Shown: piece by piece, positions 41,076-49,112 of the stretch
Layout of the letters: every line of letters starts with the position of its first letter
Position numbering within the stretch: the stretch's first letter is position 1
Source of the DNA: Hymenobacter actinosclerus
Lineage (GTDB): Bacteria > Bacteroidota > Bacteroidia > Cytophagales > Hymenobacteraceae
Assembly (NCBI RefSeq): GCF_900111515.1
Contig: NZ_FOHS01000001.1
Coordinates: forward strand, 193,419 to 257,418
Length of the DNA: 64,000 bases
Direction of reading: 5' to 3'
Translations under genes and position numbers: made by a program
Notes under the pieces: generated by a model
Told to the model about the DNA's origin: nothing
Seen by the model: the letters and a program-made list of their open reading frames with translations, nothing else
The model's database searches: none

Positions 41076-42068
41076 ATGAAAAAATATATACTATGCGCCG
41101 GAGCGCTGCTGTTGCTGGGCAAAGCCACTGCCCAGCAACAGCCGCAGTTCAGCCACTACGGGCTTAATGGAATGAGCCTGAACCCGGCCTACGCGGGCGT
41201 GAAAGGCTACGGCGAAATCACGGGCATCGGCCGCATTCAATACTACGGCTACAATCCTACCTTCTATACCGGCGGCTCACCTACCACGGCCTCGCTTACG
41301 GCCTCGCTGCCCGTTGCAGTGCTGGGCGGCGGCCTGGGCCTGGGCGTGTACCGCGACCGGATTGCTGAACTCTACACCACCAACGTCCAGCTTTCTTATT
41401 CGCGCCACCTCAAGCTGGGCGAGGGTACGCTGGGCCTGGGGGTGCAGGGTATTTTCAACAACATTTATCAGGGAACCTACAAGGCCGTTGACGACGACGA
41501 TATTGCCGTGCCGCGCGAGGGCTCGGATGCCAAGTTCGACGCCGGCGCCGGAGTTTGGTACGAAGCGCCCAAACTCTACGTGGGGCTGAGCCTGAACAAC
41601 CTGCTGCGCTCGGGCTACCGGTTTAAAAGTGAAGTAGCCACAAGCGGAAAGTCGGCCCAATATTTGACTGAGAATCATGCCTATCTGACGGGCGGCTACA
41701 ATATCGACCTGACTCCGGACGTTGTACTTACCCCAACTGCGCTGGTGAAGCTGGTGTTGCCGGGGGAATTTGGCGACAGCGGCAAACTGACCCTGCGCAA
41801 CGCCTCGTATGAGGTAGGGGCCCGGGCAACGTTCAACGACCGTTTCTGGGGCGGGCTGGGGTACCGTTCGGGCGACGCATTTACAGCCTTAGGCGGCATT
41901 TCCTTTGCGCAGGATAATGCGCTTCGGTTGGGATTGGCCTATGACCTAATTGCATTTGGCCAAGAAGCAAAAGCTACCAGCTCTTTTGAGATTATGCTCA
42001 GCTACCGGCTGCCTAAACCAAGCCTCAGCATCCGGCCAGCTATCAGAACACCGCGGTACAGCTTCTAG
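41076..42068 (+). CDS. PorP/SprF family type IX secretion outer-membrane protein
   Basis: A 330-residue outer-membrane protein: signal peptide (1-19, GKATAQQQ), then QPQFSHYGLNGMSLNPAYAG, the PorP/SprF signature, with GxGxGxY beta-hairpin strands (GGGLGLGVYRDRI, GYGEITGIGRIQYYG) to a C-terminal SFEIMLSYRLPK. These proteins form part of the T9SS ring or act as anchors of specific T9SS substrates. Location just before gldKLMN suggests the core porP of this locus; a separate promoter-like box before gldK means the two may be separate transcripts. The spacer to gldK is 234 bp and AT-rich. Confidence 0.93.
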   Translation: MKKYILCAGALLLLGKATAQQQPQFSHYGLNGMSLNPAYAGVKGYGEITGIGRIQYYGYNPTFYTGGSPTTASLTASLPVAVLGGGLGLGVYRDRIAELYTTNVQLSYSRHLKLGEGTLGLGVQGIFNNIYQGTYKAVDDDDIAVPREGSDAKFDAGAGVWYEAPKLYVGLSLNNLLRSGYRFKSEVATSGKSAQYLTENHAYLTGGYNIDLTPDVVLTPTALVKLVLPGEFGDSGKLTLRNASYEVGARATFNDRFWGGLGYRSGDAFTALGGISFAQDNALRLGLAYDLIAFGQEAKATSSFEIMLSYRLPKPSLSIRPAIRTPRYSF

Positions 42069-42239
42069 CGAACCGTTTTGAAGGGGGAGAAAATGTGCTG
42101 CAGTTGCAGGAAACAGAATGTTCGCTTAATTAGCTGGCCAAATGAGCCGAATGCTCTTTTAACCGGCTGATACTTTAGTTGGTAGACAAATGTGCGGTGT
42201 TGGGCGGATTGCTTGCGTACCAACGGATGATTCATTAGA

Positions 42240-42268
42240 TTTGCCAGCCCGAAAAATTGTAATCTTTG
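42240..42268 (+). promoter_or_regulatory. promoter of gldK (TTTG ... AATCTTTG)
   Basis: TTTG at 42240-42243 and AATCTTTG at 42261-42268 (one mismatch to TAnnTTTG), spaced 17 nt; the predicted start lies about 28 bp before the gldK ATG. Confidence 0.5.
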
Positions 42269-42302
42269 GATATCACCCTCGGTCGTCTTTTTACTCTTTA
42301 CG

Positions 42303-43313
42303 ATGAATAAGTTTTTCCTCCTGCCCCTGGTCGCTTTTTCAGCTTTGCTGTTGGGCGGGTGCAGCTTCGGCAAAGGCCCTACCGGCGACTTGGTTGGCGC
42401 GGAAGACCGGCCGGAATTCAACCCCCAGGAAGTGCCCTACGGCATGGTTCCCTGCCCCGGCGGTACGTTCCACATGGGCCAGACCGACCAGGATATTTCG
42501 GCCTCGATGGTTAACATGAACAAGCAGGTAACTATTGCCGGCTTCTACATGGACGAGACGGAAATCACCAACAACCAGTACCGCCAGTTCATGAATGCCA
42601 TCCGGCAGGACTCGATTGACGTGCTGGGTGAGGAGTACGTGATGACCGAACTCTACCCCGATACCACGGTGTGGGTGCGCGACTTCACCTACCACATGGG
42701 CGACCCGCTGATGGAGTACTATTATACGCACCCGGCTTTCGACGACTACCCGGTAGTGGGCGTTGACTGGTTTGCGGCCAAGTATTTCTGCAACTGGCGT
42801 ACCAAGCTGAAAAACCAGGCCAACGAAGAAGCCGGCCTAGCGCCAACGCCAAACTTCCGCCTGCCCTCGGAGGCTGAGTGGGAGTACGCCGCCCGCGGGG
42901 GCCGCGACCTCGCTACCTACCCCTGGGGTGGCCCGTACCTGCGCAACTCCAACGGCTGCATGCTGGCCAACTTCAAGCCCGGCCGCGGCGACTACGCCTC
43001 CGACGGTTACGCTTACACCGGCCCGGTGGCCTCGTTCTTCCCCAACGACTTCGGCCTGTACGATATGTCGGGCAACGTGAGCGAGTGGTGCGATGACGCC
43101 TACATGGAAGCCTCCGTGCCCGTGGTGTGGGACATGAACCCGACCAACCCCGACGACAACGAGCCCCGCAAAGTAGTGCGCGGCGGTTCCTGGAAAGACA
43201 TTGCCTACTTCCTCGAAACGGGAACCCGCAATTTCGAATACCAGGATTCGGCCCGCTCCTACATCGGCTTCCGTACCGCCATGATTCAGATTGGCTCGGG
43301 CAGCGGCCGCTAG
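42303..43313 (+). CDS. gldK: T9SS ring lipoprotein GldK
   Basis: A 336-residue outer-membrane lipoprotein: signal with lipobox LLGGC (about residue 19-20), then a formylglycine-generating-enzyme-like (FGE-sulfatase) fold. PCPGGTFHMGQTDQDISASM, MDETEITNNQYRQFMNAI, VDWFAAKYFCNWRTKLKN, FRLPSEAEWEYAARGGRD, MSGNVSEWCDDAY and VVRGGSWKDIAYFLETGTR are diagnostic. GldK forms the periplasmic ring of T9SS with GldN. The FGE catalytic Cys pair is not evident, as expected in this structural homologue. First gene of gldKLMN. Confidence 0.96.
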   Translation: MNKFFLLPLVAFSALLLGGCSFGKGPTGDLVGAEDRPEFNPQEVPYGMVPCPGGTFHMGQTDQDISASMVNMNKQVTIAGFYMDETEITNNQYRQFMNAIRQDSIDVLGEEYVMTELYPDTTVWVRDFTYHMGDPLMEYYYTHPAFDDYPVVGVDWFAAKYFCNWRTKLKNQANEEAGLAPTPNFRLPSEAEWEYAARGGRDLATYPWGGPYLRNSNGCMLANFKPGRGDYASDGYAYTGPVASFFPNDFGLYDMSGNVSEWCDDAYMEASVPVVWDMNPTNPDDNEPRKVVRGGSWKDIAYFLETGTRNFEYQDSARSYIGFRTAMIQIGSGSGR

Positions 43314-43378
43314 GCTGCCGCGGTCTTCCCCACGACTCCTTTTTAACCTCACCACTTCTTCTTCAACAACACAATCAA

Positions 43379-44188
43379 ATGGCAGCTAAAGGCGGTAATT
43401 TCCTGTACGATGTATTGATGCCCAAAATCTATGGCATCGGCGCAGCAGTCGTAATCGTAGGGGCACTATTCAAGATCCAGCACTGGGAAGGTGCTAGCGA
43501 AATGCTTATCCTGGGTCTGGGTACCGAGGCACTTATCTTCTTCCTGAGCGCATTCCAGCCTACTACTAAAGAGGTTGACTGGTCGATGGTATACCCCGAG
43601 CTGAGCGAAGGTTACGATCCTTCCACTGGCAACTCCAGCTTTCTGCAGCAGGACAACGGCGGCACGGGGCTTACCCGCAAGCTCGACGACATGCTGAAGG
43701 ATGCCAACGTAACGCCCGAGGCTATCAACTCGCTGGGCCAGGGCCTGAACCGCCTGAGCACCACCACTCAGCAGCTCGCCGGCCTTGGCGATGCCACCAA
43801 CGCCACCGACGAGTACACCACGAAAGTCCGCTCGGCCGCTCAGTCGCTGGAGCGCATCAACGAGTCGTACTCGAAGACGGCCGATGCCATGAGCACGATG
43901 GCCGATGCCACCGCCGACGCGGGTGCGTATCAGCTGCAAGTGCAGAACGTAACCAAGAACCTGGGCGCTCTGAACGCCGTGTACGAGATGGAGCTGAATG
44001 ATGCCAACTCGCACCTTAAGTCCATGAACCAGTTCTACGGTACGCTGGCCCAGGCCATGCAGAACCTGACCGAAGCCGGCAAGGAAACCGACCAGTTCAA
44101 GACTGAGGTAACCAACCTGACGTCGAACCTGGGCTCGCTCAACCGCGTGTATGGCAACATGCTGAACGCCATGCGCTCCGGCAGCTAA
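43379..44188 (+). CDS. gldL: T9SS motor subunit GldL
   Basis: A 269-residue inner-membrane protein. KGGNFLYDVLMPKIYGIGAA starts the first helix (to about 31) and the second is about 42-60 (MLILGLGTEALIFFLSAF). The buried Glu50 (LGLGTEALIFF) matches the Glu needed for proton-driven rotation in GldL. The rest is a long cytoplasmic helical domain (NRLSTTTQQLAGLGDATNA, SYSKTADAMSTMADA, YGTLAQAMQNLTEAG) as usual. It pairs with GldM. Start at 43379 follows a 65-bp spacer. Confidence 0.96.
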   Translation: MAAKGGNFLYDVLMPKIYGIGAAVVIVGALFKIQHWEGASEMLILGLGTEALIFFLSAFQPTTKEVDWSMVYPELSEGYDPSTGNSSFLQQDNGGTGLTRKLDDMLKDANVTPEAINSLGQGLNRLSTTTQQLAGLGDATNATDEYTTKVRSAAQSLERINESYSKTADAMSTMADATADAGAYQLQVQNVTKNLGALNAVYEMELNDANSHLKSMNQFYGTLAQAMQNLTEAGKETDQFKTEVTNLTSNLGSLNRVYGNMLNAMRSGS

Positions 44189-44243
44189 GCCCAACTGCGG
44201 CTTAGCAATCAACACTCATATAGGATAGCAACAGGCATACACG

Positions 44244-45827
44244 ATGGCGGGAGCAAAGGAAACTCCACGGCAGAAGATGATCGGGATGATGTACCTGGTA
44301 CTCACCGCGCTTCTGGCCTTGCAGGTAAACTCAGCAATTCTACTCAAATTCAAGTTTCTCGACGACAGCCTCTCTTCCATTAACGGAAAGGTGTCGAAGG
44401 CAAACGACGGGACGGTAAAGGGAATTCAGGCGCAGGTAGAGAAGGCCCGCAATCAGCCCAAAGACCTGGCTGTGCTCAAGCAGAGCCAGGAGGTGCGCGA
44501 GCGGACCAAGGAAACGATTGCCTACCTGGCCTCGGTACGGGAGCAGCTGCTCACCAAAACCGAGAACAAGGGCAAGAATGAGTTCAAGAACATGAGCGCC
44601 GAAGATAAGGTGGCCGAGCTGATGCTGGGTGCCAACAAGGACGGCGTAGGCTACAAGATGAAAGGAGAGCTGAACAAGTACTCCGACTACATCAAGAACA
44701 TCATCCCCGGCGTTGCGCCGCTGGCCCTCGATGCCAGCCAGGACCCGATGGTGACGGACAAGGAGCAGAAGAACAAAAACTTCGCTCAGCTCAGCTTCGA
44801 GAACACGCCGGTAGTAGCCGCTTTGGCCGTACTGTCGCAGAAAGAAGCCGAGGTGCTGAAGTACGAGTCGGACGCGCTGAAAGTGCTGTCGGACCGGGTG
44901 GGTGGTACCATCATCGTATTCGACAAAATCGGGGCTTTCGCCAGCGCTGAGTCGAACACGGTAGCCGCCGGCACCAAGTACAAAGCCGAGTTGTTCCTGA
45001 CGGCTTCAGCCTCGGGCCTCAACCCCAGCATGACCCTCAACGGCTCGCCGCTGGCAGTAGGCCCCGATGGCCGCGCCAAAGTGGAGTTCACGGCGCGTCC
45101 GGGCAACTTCGACAAGGACGGCAATGCCAAGGCCAGCTGGACCGGTACCGTGCGCTTCAAGCAGAACGGCCGCGACACCACCTTCAAGGTGACCATGCCC
45201 TACACCGTTACCAAGCCGGTGATGCAGATTCAGTCGGCTTCGGTGCAGGCGCTGTATTTCCGGTGCGGCAACAAGCTTAGCGTAAACGTACCCGCTCTGG
45301 GTGCCCAGTACGACCCGAGCTTCTCGGCTACTGGTGCTGCCACCATCAAAGGGGCGGCCAAAGGCGAGGTAACGCTGGTGCCCAACGCCAGCGAAGTAAC
45401 CCTGAGCGTGAGCAGCGGCGGTAACCCCATCGGCTCGCAGAAATTCGAGGTGCGTCGCATCCCCAAGCCCGACATTCAGTGCTGGGTAGGTGGCCGGCCG
45501 GCCAACGAAAAGCAGGGTACGCCCATCTCGGCTGTGCGCAACATGAACATGAAGGCCATTCCTGACGCCAGCTTCGCCACCTTCCTGCCCGAGGATGCCA
45601 AGTTCCGGGTATCGCGCTACGAGGTGACGCTGGTGCGTGGCAAGCGCCCGGCCATGGCCACTATCAACGTAAGCGGCCCGACCGTCGACTTAACCTCGAT
45701 TGTGAATGCGGCCCGCGAAGGCGACCGTCTCTACATTGAAGTGAAAGGCGTGCAGCGCCAGAACTTCCAAGGCAATGTCGAAGATGTACAGATGCCCAAC
45801 AAGTCGTTCAATATTCCGCTGAACTAA
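44244..45827 (+). CDS. gldM: T9SS motor subunit GldM
   Basis: A 527-residue inner-membrane protein with a long periplasmic arm. MAGAKETPRQKMIGMMYLVL begins the GldM signature; the single helix is about 13-33 (GMMYLVLTALLALQVNSAIL). Periplasmic domains D1-D4 follow: a helical D1 (about 40-220, NQPKDLAVLKQSQEVRERTK) and beta domains (SESNTVAAGTKYKAELFLTA, YFRCGNKLSVNVPALG). It ends with KSFNIPLN. GldM transmits motion from the GldLM motor to the GldKN ring. Confidence 0.96.
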   Translation: MAGAKETPRQKMIGMMYLVLTALLALQVNSAILLKFKFLDDSLSSINGKVSKANDGTVKGIQAQVEKARNQPKDLAVLKQSQEVRERTKETIAYLASVREQLLTKTENKGKNEFKNMSAEDKVAELMLGANKDGVGYKMKGELNKYSDYIKNIIPGVAPLALDASQDPMVTDKEQKNKNFAQLSFENTPVVAALAVLSQKEAEVLKYESDALKVLSDRVGGTIIVFDKIGAFASAESNTVAAGTKYKAELFLTASASGLNPSMTLNGSPLAVGPDGRAKVEFTARPGNFDKDGNAKASWTGTVRFKQNGRDTTFKVTMPYTVTKPVMQIQSASVQALYFRCGNKLSVNVPALGAQYDPSFSATGAATIKGAAKGEVTLVPNASEVTLSVSSGGNPIGSQKFEVRRIPKPDIQCWVGGRPANEKQGTPISAVRNMNMKAIPDASFATFLPEDAKFRVSRYEVTLVRGKRPAMATINVSGPTVDLTSIVNAAREGDRLYIEVKGVQRQNFQGNVEDVQMPNKSFNIPLN

Positions 45828-45829
45828 GC

Positions 45830-45930
45830 GTTGGTATGGTTATGGGTAGTAGGTAGTAAGCATTTGGGCACTTTTTGCGGCCCGGAGTGCTTACTACCAA
45901 AATCCAACTACCAACGACTTATTACCAACT
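45830..45930. repeat. word palindrome: GGTAGTAAG-word inverted repeat
   Basis: Left words TTGGTATGGTTATGGGTAGT and AGGTAGTAAGCA (45831-45862); right words TGCTTACTACC, CAACTACC and TTATTACCAAC (45888-45929), inverted. It fills the gldM-gldN spacer and ends 13 bp before gldN. Confidence 0.82.
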
Positions 45931-45942
45931 GATTTCTCTGGT

Positions 45943-46812
45943 ATGAACAAATTCCTTTCCTTCGCCGCCTTGGCGGCCGGCCTTTCGCTGTCGGTGGCAG
46001 CTTCGGCCCAGGAACAAGCTACCACCGCGAGCAGCAACGGCTCGTACCGCCCTATTCCGAATTCGGACATCATGTTCCGTAAAACGATTTGGCGGGCCAT
46101 CGACCTTCGCGAGAAGCAGAACAAGCCCATGTTCTCGGAAGGAAGGGAAATCAGCGGCATCATTATGGATGCGGTGAAGCGGGGTGAGCTGCAGGCGTAC
46201 ACCAACGACTCGCTGACTACCACGCTTTCGGCGGCCGAGATGATGAGTAAGATGTCGTACCAGGAAGCCGCAGCAGGCCTCAGTGATGAGGAAAAAGCGG
46301 CTGGTTTCTCCAACGAAGCCACCGACGACTGGGGCGCTCCGGTGAAGAAAGGCTCCAAAGCGGCTGCGGCACCTGCCGCGCCCGCGAGCTATGCGTATCG
46401 CCCCAAGGAAATCTACCAGATGGAACTGAAGGAGGATATGATTTTCGATAAGAAACGCTCGCGCATGTACCACGACATCAAGTCGCTGACGCTGCTCGTG
46501 CCTTCTACCCTGAGCGGCAACACCTCGGGAATCGAGCGGCCAATCGGCTCCTTCAAGTACAGCGACCTGGTGCGCGTGTTCCGGGCCAACCCCGACAAGG
46601 CTATCTGGTTCAACCCGCAGAACGATGCCCAGCATAAGAACCTGGCCGATGCGTTTGAGCTGTGGCTGTTCAACTCCTACATCGTGAAGGTATCGAACCC
46701 CACCGATTCGCGCCTCGACGAAATCTACGGTAGCCAGCAGCAGGGCATCCTCGCCTCGCAGCAAGCCGCCGCCGACCTGATCGAGTACGAGTACAACCTG
46801 TGGTCATTCTAA
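45943..46812 (+). CDS. gldN: T9SS ring component GldN
   Basis: A 289-residue periplasmic protein with a signal peptide (1-22, AAGLSLSVAASAQ). RPIPNSDIMFRKTIWRAIDL, REKQNKPMFSEGREISGIIM and KEIYQMELKEDMIFDKKRSR are strong GldN motifs, as is SYIVKVSNPTDSRLDEIYG near the end. A low-complexity Ala/Pro stretch (about 135-150) separates two halves. GldN forms the T9SS ring with GldK. Followed by a bidirectional terminator. Confidence 0.96.
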   Translation: MNKFLSFAALAAGLSLSVAASAQEQATTASSNGSYRPIPNSDIMFRKTIWRAIDLREKQNKPMFSEGREISGIIMDAVKRGELQAYTNDSLTTTLSAAEMMSKMSYQEAAAGLSDEEKAAGFSNEATDDWGAPVKKGSKAAAAPAAPASYAYRPKEIYQMELKEDMIFDKKRSRMYHDIKSLTLLVPSTLSGNTSGIERPIGSFKYSDLVRVFRANPDKAIWFNPQNDAQHKNLADAFELWLFNSYIVKVSNPTDSRLDEIYGSQQQGILASQQAAADLIEYEYNLWSF

Positions 46813-46858
46813 ATCACAGATGTTGCAGATGATGGGATGACGCAGATGCAGGCGTCCC
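46811..46858. repeat. isolated CAGATG-word repeat
   Basis: ATCACAGATGTTGCAGATGA followed by TGGGATGACGCAGATGCAGG, the same words as in the uvrC 5' region (48758-48845) and in the upstream spacer (49021-49112). It lies immediately after the gldN stop. Confidence 0.65.
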
Positions 46859-46883
46859 TTCAGAAAGACGGTGATAAGCTTAA

Positions 46884-46917
46884 AAAGGCCCCTAACCAAA
46901 AATGGTCAGGGGCCTTT
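46884..46917. terminator. bidirectional terminator between gldN and uvrC
   Basis: 14-bp stem with one mismatch (AAAGGCCCCTAACC / GGTCAGGGGCCTTT) and a 6-nt loop, preceded by an A run and followed by a T-rich stretch. Confidence 0.85.
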
Positions 46918-46962
46918 CGCTTTGCAGCCAATTTTGGCTGTGTTTGTTCAGGCTGTGTTTGT

Positions 46963-48852
46963 TCAGACTTCGGCGGAGTTCGTTTTAGCGAAGTATTCGA
47001 TGAGGATGCGGGCTTTGGCTTTGCCAACTTCGGCTACCAGCTCGGCCTCGGTTAGCTCGCGGATTTTTTTGACCGACTTGAACTTGGTTAGCAGTTTGTC
47101 GGCCGTGACGGGGCCGAGGCCTTTTACGTCGGTCAGCTCGGTTTTGAGCGTACCCGCGTCGCGCCGGTCGCGGTGGAAGGTGATGCCGAAGCGGTGGGCC
47201 TCGTCGCGCATGCGCTGGAACAGGCGTAGGCTTTCGCTCTTCTTGTCGATATAGAGCGGCAACGGATCGTTGGGCACGTAGATTTCTTCGAGACGCTTGG
47301 CGATGCCGATAACGGCCATCTGGCCCCACAGACCGAGGTCTTTGATAGCCTTGACGGCCATGCCGAGCTGACCCTTGCCGCCGTCCACAATCACGAGCTG
47401 GGGCAGGGAGGCGCCTTCGTCGGTGAGGCGGCGGTAGCGGCGGGTTACGACTTCGTACATCGAGTCGAAGTCGTTGGGGCCGATGACGGTTTTGATGTGG
47501 TAGTGCCGGTAGTCCTTTTTGCTGGGCCGCGCGTTGCGGAAACACACCATGGCGGCCACCGGGTTGTCGCCCTGGAAGTTGGAGTTGTCGAAGCATTCGA
47601 TGTGCTTGGGCAGCTCGGTCAGGCGCAAATCCTTCTTGATGGTTTCCATGATGCGCACCTCGTTGAGGTCCTTGCTCCGGTCGTTCATGCTCTCCTTTTC
47701 CTTGCGCAGGTAGAGCACGTTTTTGAGGCTCAGCTCCAGCAGCTTGCGCTTGTCGCCAATCTGGGGCTGGGCGACAGTTACGCCGGGCAGCGGTAGGGGC
47801 GGCAGGGCCACGTTGGTCAGGATTTCCTTTGATTCGCTTTCGAACTCCTCGCGCATCTGCATCACCAGCGGGGCCAGAATCTCATCGTCGGGCTCGTCGA
47901 GCTTCTTCTGCACCTCTACCGACTGCGTGAGCACGATGCTGCCGTTCATCACCTTGAGGTAGCTGATAAAGGCTGACTTCTCGTTGGAGGCAATGGCGAA
48001 AACGTCGATGTTGGTGAGGTTGGCGTTGACGATGGTGCTCTTGCTCTGGAACTCATCGAGCTTGTCGAGCTTGACCTTGAACTGGTGGGCCAGCTCGTAC
48101 TGCTGCTCCTGGGCGGCCTGGGCCATCCGGTCGCGGAAGTACTGCTTGGGCAGGCGCAGGTCGCCGTTGAGAATCTGGCGGATTTGCTGGATGTACTGGT
48201 TGTAGGTTTCCTCGTCCTGGTGGCCCTCGCAGGGGCCCTTGCAGTTGCCGATGTGGTACTCCAGGCACACCTTGAACTTGCCGGCCGCGATGTTGGCCTC
48301 CGAGAGGTTATAGGTGCAGGTGCGCAACGGGTACAGCGCCCGGATCAGCTCCAGCAGCAGGTTCATGCCGGTCACGTTGGCGTAGGGGCCGTAGTAGTGG
48401 CCGTCGCCGGGGCGTTTGGTGCGGGTCGGTATCAGGCGCGGAAACCGCTCGTTGGTCAGCAGCAGGTAGGGGTAGGTCTTGCCATCCTTGAGCAGGATGT
48501 TGTACTTGGGCTGATGCTGCTTGATGAGGTTGTTTTCGAGCAGAAACGCATCCGACTCCGAGTCCACAATCGTGAACTCGATGCGGCGGATGTTCTTGAC
48601 CAGCTGCTGGGTTTTCTTGTTGTGGTCCTGCTTGGTGAAGTAGCTGCTGACCCGCTTGCGCAAATCAATGGCCTTGCCCACGTAGATAATCGTGTCTTCG
48701 TCGCCAAAGTACTTGTACACCCCCGGCCGGTGCGGGAGCTGGCGGATTTGTTCCTTAATCGCAGCTGTTGCAGATGAAGATGATGACGCAGATTCGTTCT
48801 GAATCGCAGATGGTGTAGATGCCGCGGATGACGCAGATTCGTTCTTTGCCAT
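46963..48852 (-). CDS. uvrC: excinuclease ABC subunit C with repeat-derived N-terminus
   Basis: A 629-residue dual-incision nuclease of nucleotide excision repair. GIY-YIG domain (RPGVYKYFGDEDTIIYVGKA, RKRVSSYF), Cys-rich region (CLEYHIGNCKGPCEGH), the RNase H-like C-nuclease (ECFDNSNFQGDNPVAAMVCF, QLVIVDGGKGQLGMAVKAI, RDEAHRFGITFHR) and terminal HhH (VKGLGPVTADKLLTKFKSV) are all present. The odd part is the first ~33 residues: two degenerate copies of NESAS...TPSAIQ, low-complexity Ser/Ala, encoded by the same AACGAATCTGCG words that make up the upstream repeat. The start at 48852 lies just before that stretch; an alternative ATG at 48924 would lengthen it further. No other in-frame start is visible before IKEQIRQLPHRPG. 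Confidence 0.94.
   Translation of the reverse strand: MAKNESASSAASTPSAIQNESASSSSSATAAIKEQIRQLPHRPGVYKYFGDEDTIIYVGKAIDLRKRVSSYFTKQDHNKKTQQLVKNIRRIEFTIVDSESDAFLLENNLIKQHQPKYNILLKDGKTYPYLLLTNERFPRLIPTRTKRPGDGHYYGPYANVTGMNLLLELIRALYPLRTCTYNLSEANIAAGKFKVCLEYHIGNCKGPCEGHQDEETYNQYIQQIRQILNGDLRLPKQYFRDRMAQAAQEQQYELAHQFKVKLDKLDEFQSKSTIVNANLTNIDVFAIASNEKSAFISYLKVMNGSIVLTQSVEVQKKLDEPDDEILAPLVMQMREEFESESKEILTNVALPPLPLPGVTVAQPQIGDKRKLLELSLKNVLYLRKEKESMNDRSKDLNEVRIMETIKKDLRLTELPKHIECFDNSNFQGDNPVAAMVCFRNARPSKKDYRHYHIKTVIGPNDFDSMYEVVTRRYRRLTDEGASLPQLVIVDGGKGQLGMAVKAIKDLGLWGQMAVIGIAKRLEEIYVPNDPLPLYIDKKSESLRLFQRMRDEAHRFGITFHRDRRDAGTLKTELTDVKGLGPVTADKLLTKFKSVKKIRELTEAELVAEVGKAKARILIEYFAKTNSAEV
48758..48845. repeat. 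uvrC 5' coding region formed of CAGATG/AACGAATCTGCG words
   Basis: Two loose copies of a ~45-bp unit, read on the plus strand as ATCGCAG(C/A)TG...GATGACGCAGATTCGTT. The unit encodes residues 3-32 of UvrC. An inverted pair of copies is at 49021-49112. Confidence 0.85.
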
Positions 48853-49020
48853 TGATAAAGATGATGAGAATGTATAGGTGGTTACGAAGAATTGCTTTGG
48901 ATGATTGGTCAACTGCTCAACCAAGCAACTTGCTAATCAGGCCAACCAAGTTCCGCATTCATCCTTAACAAACAACGCAGCCCTTTTCATCTCCCTACCT
49001 CTCAAATCATTCGCAAAACG

Positions 49021-49112
49021 AAAGAACGAATCTGCGTTATCCGCGGCATCTACACCATCTGCGATTCAGAACGAATCTGTGCTATCTGCGGCTTTATCTG
49101 CACCATCAGTGA
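49021..49112. repeat. inverted copies of the uvrC 5' words in the PBP-uvrC spacer
   Basis: Plus-strand AACGAATCTGCGTTATCCGC followed by GGCATCTACACCATCTGCGATT and a second copy to about 49112. These are the reverse complement of 48758-48845 at most positions. The second copy ends at the PBP stop codon (49113-49115). Confidence 0.85.

Noticed and set aside
42065-42421. 118-codon minus-strand frame over the porP-gldK spacer and gldK start
   Set aside because: Overlaps the gldK promoter and signal peptide region; the peptide has no motif I recognise. Could be a gene remnant but support is too thin.
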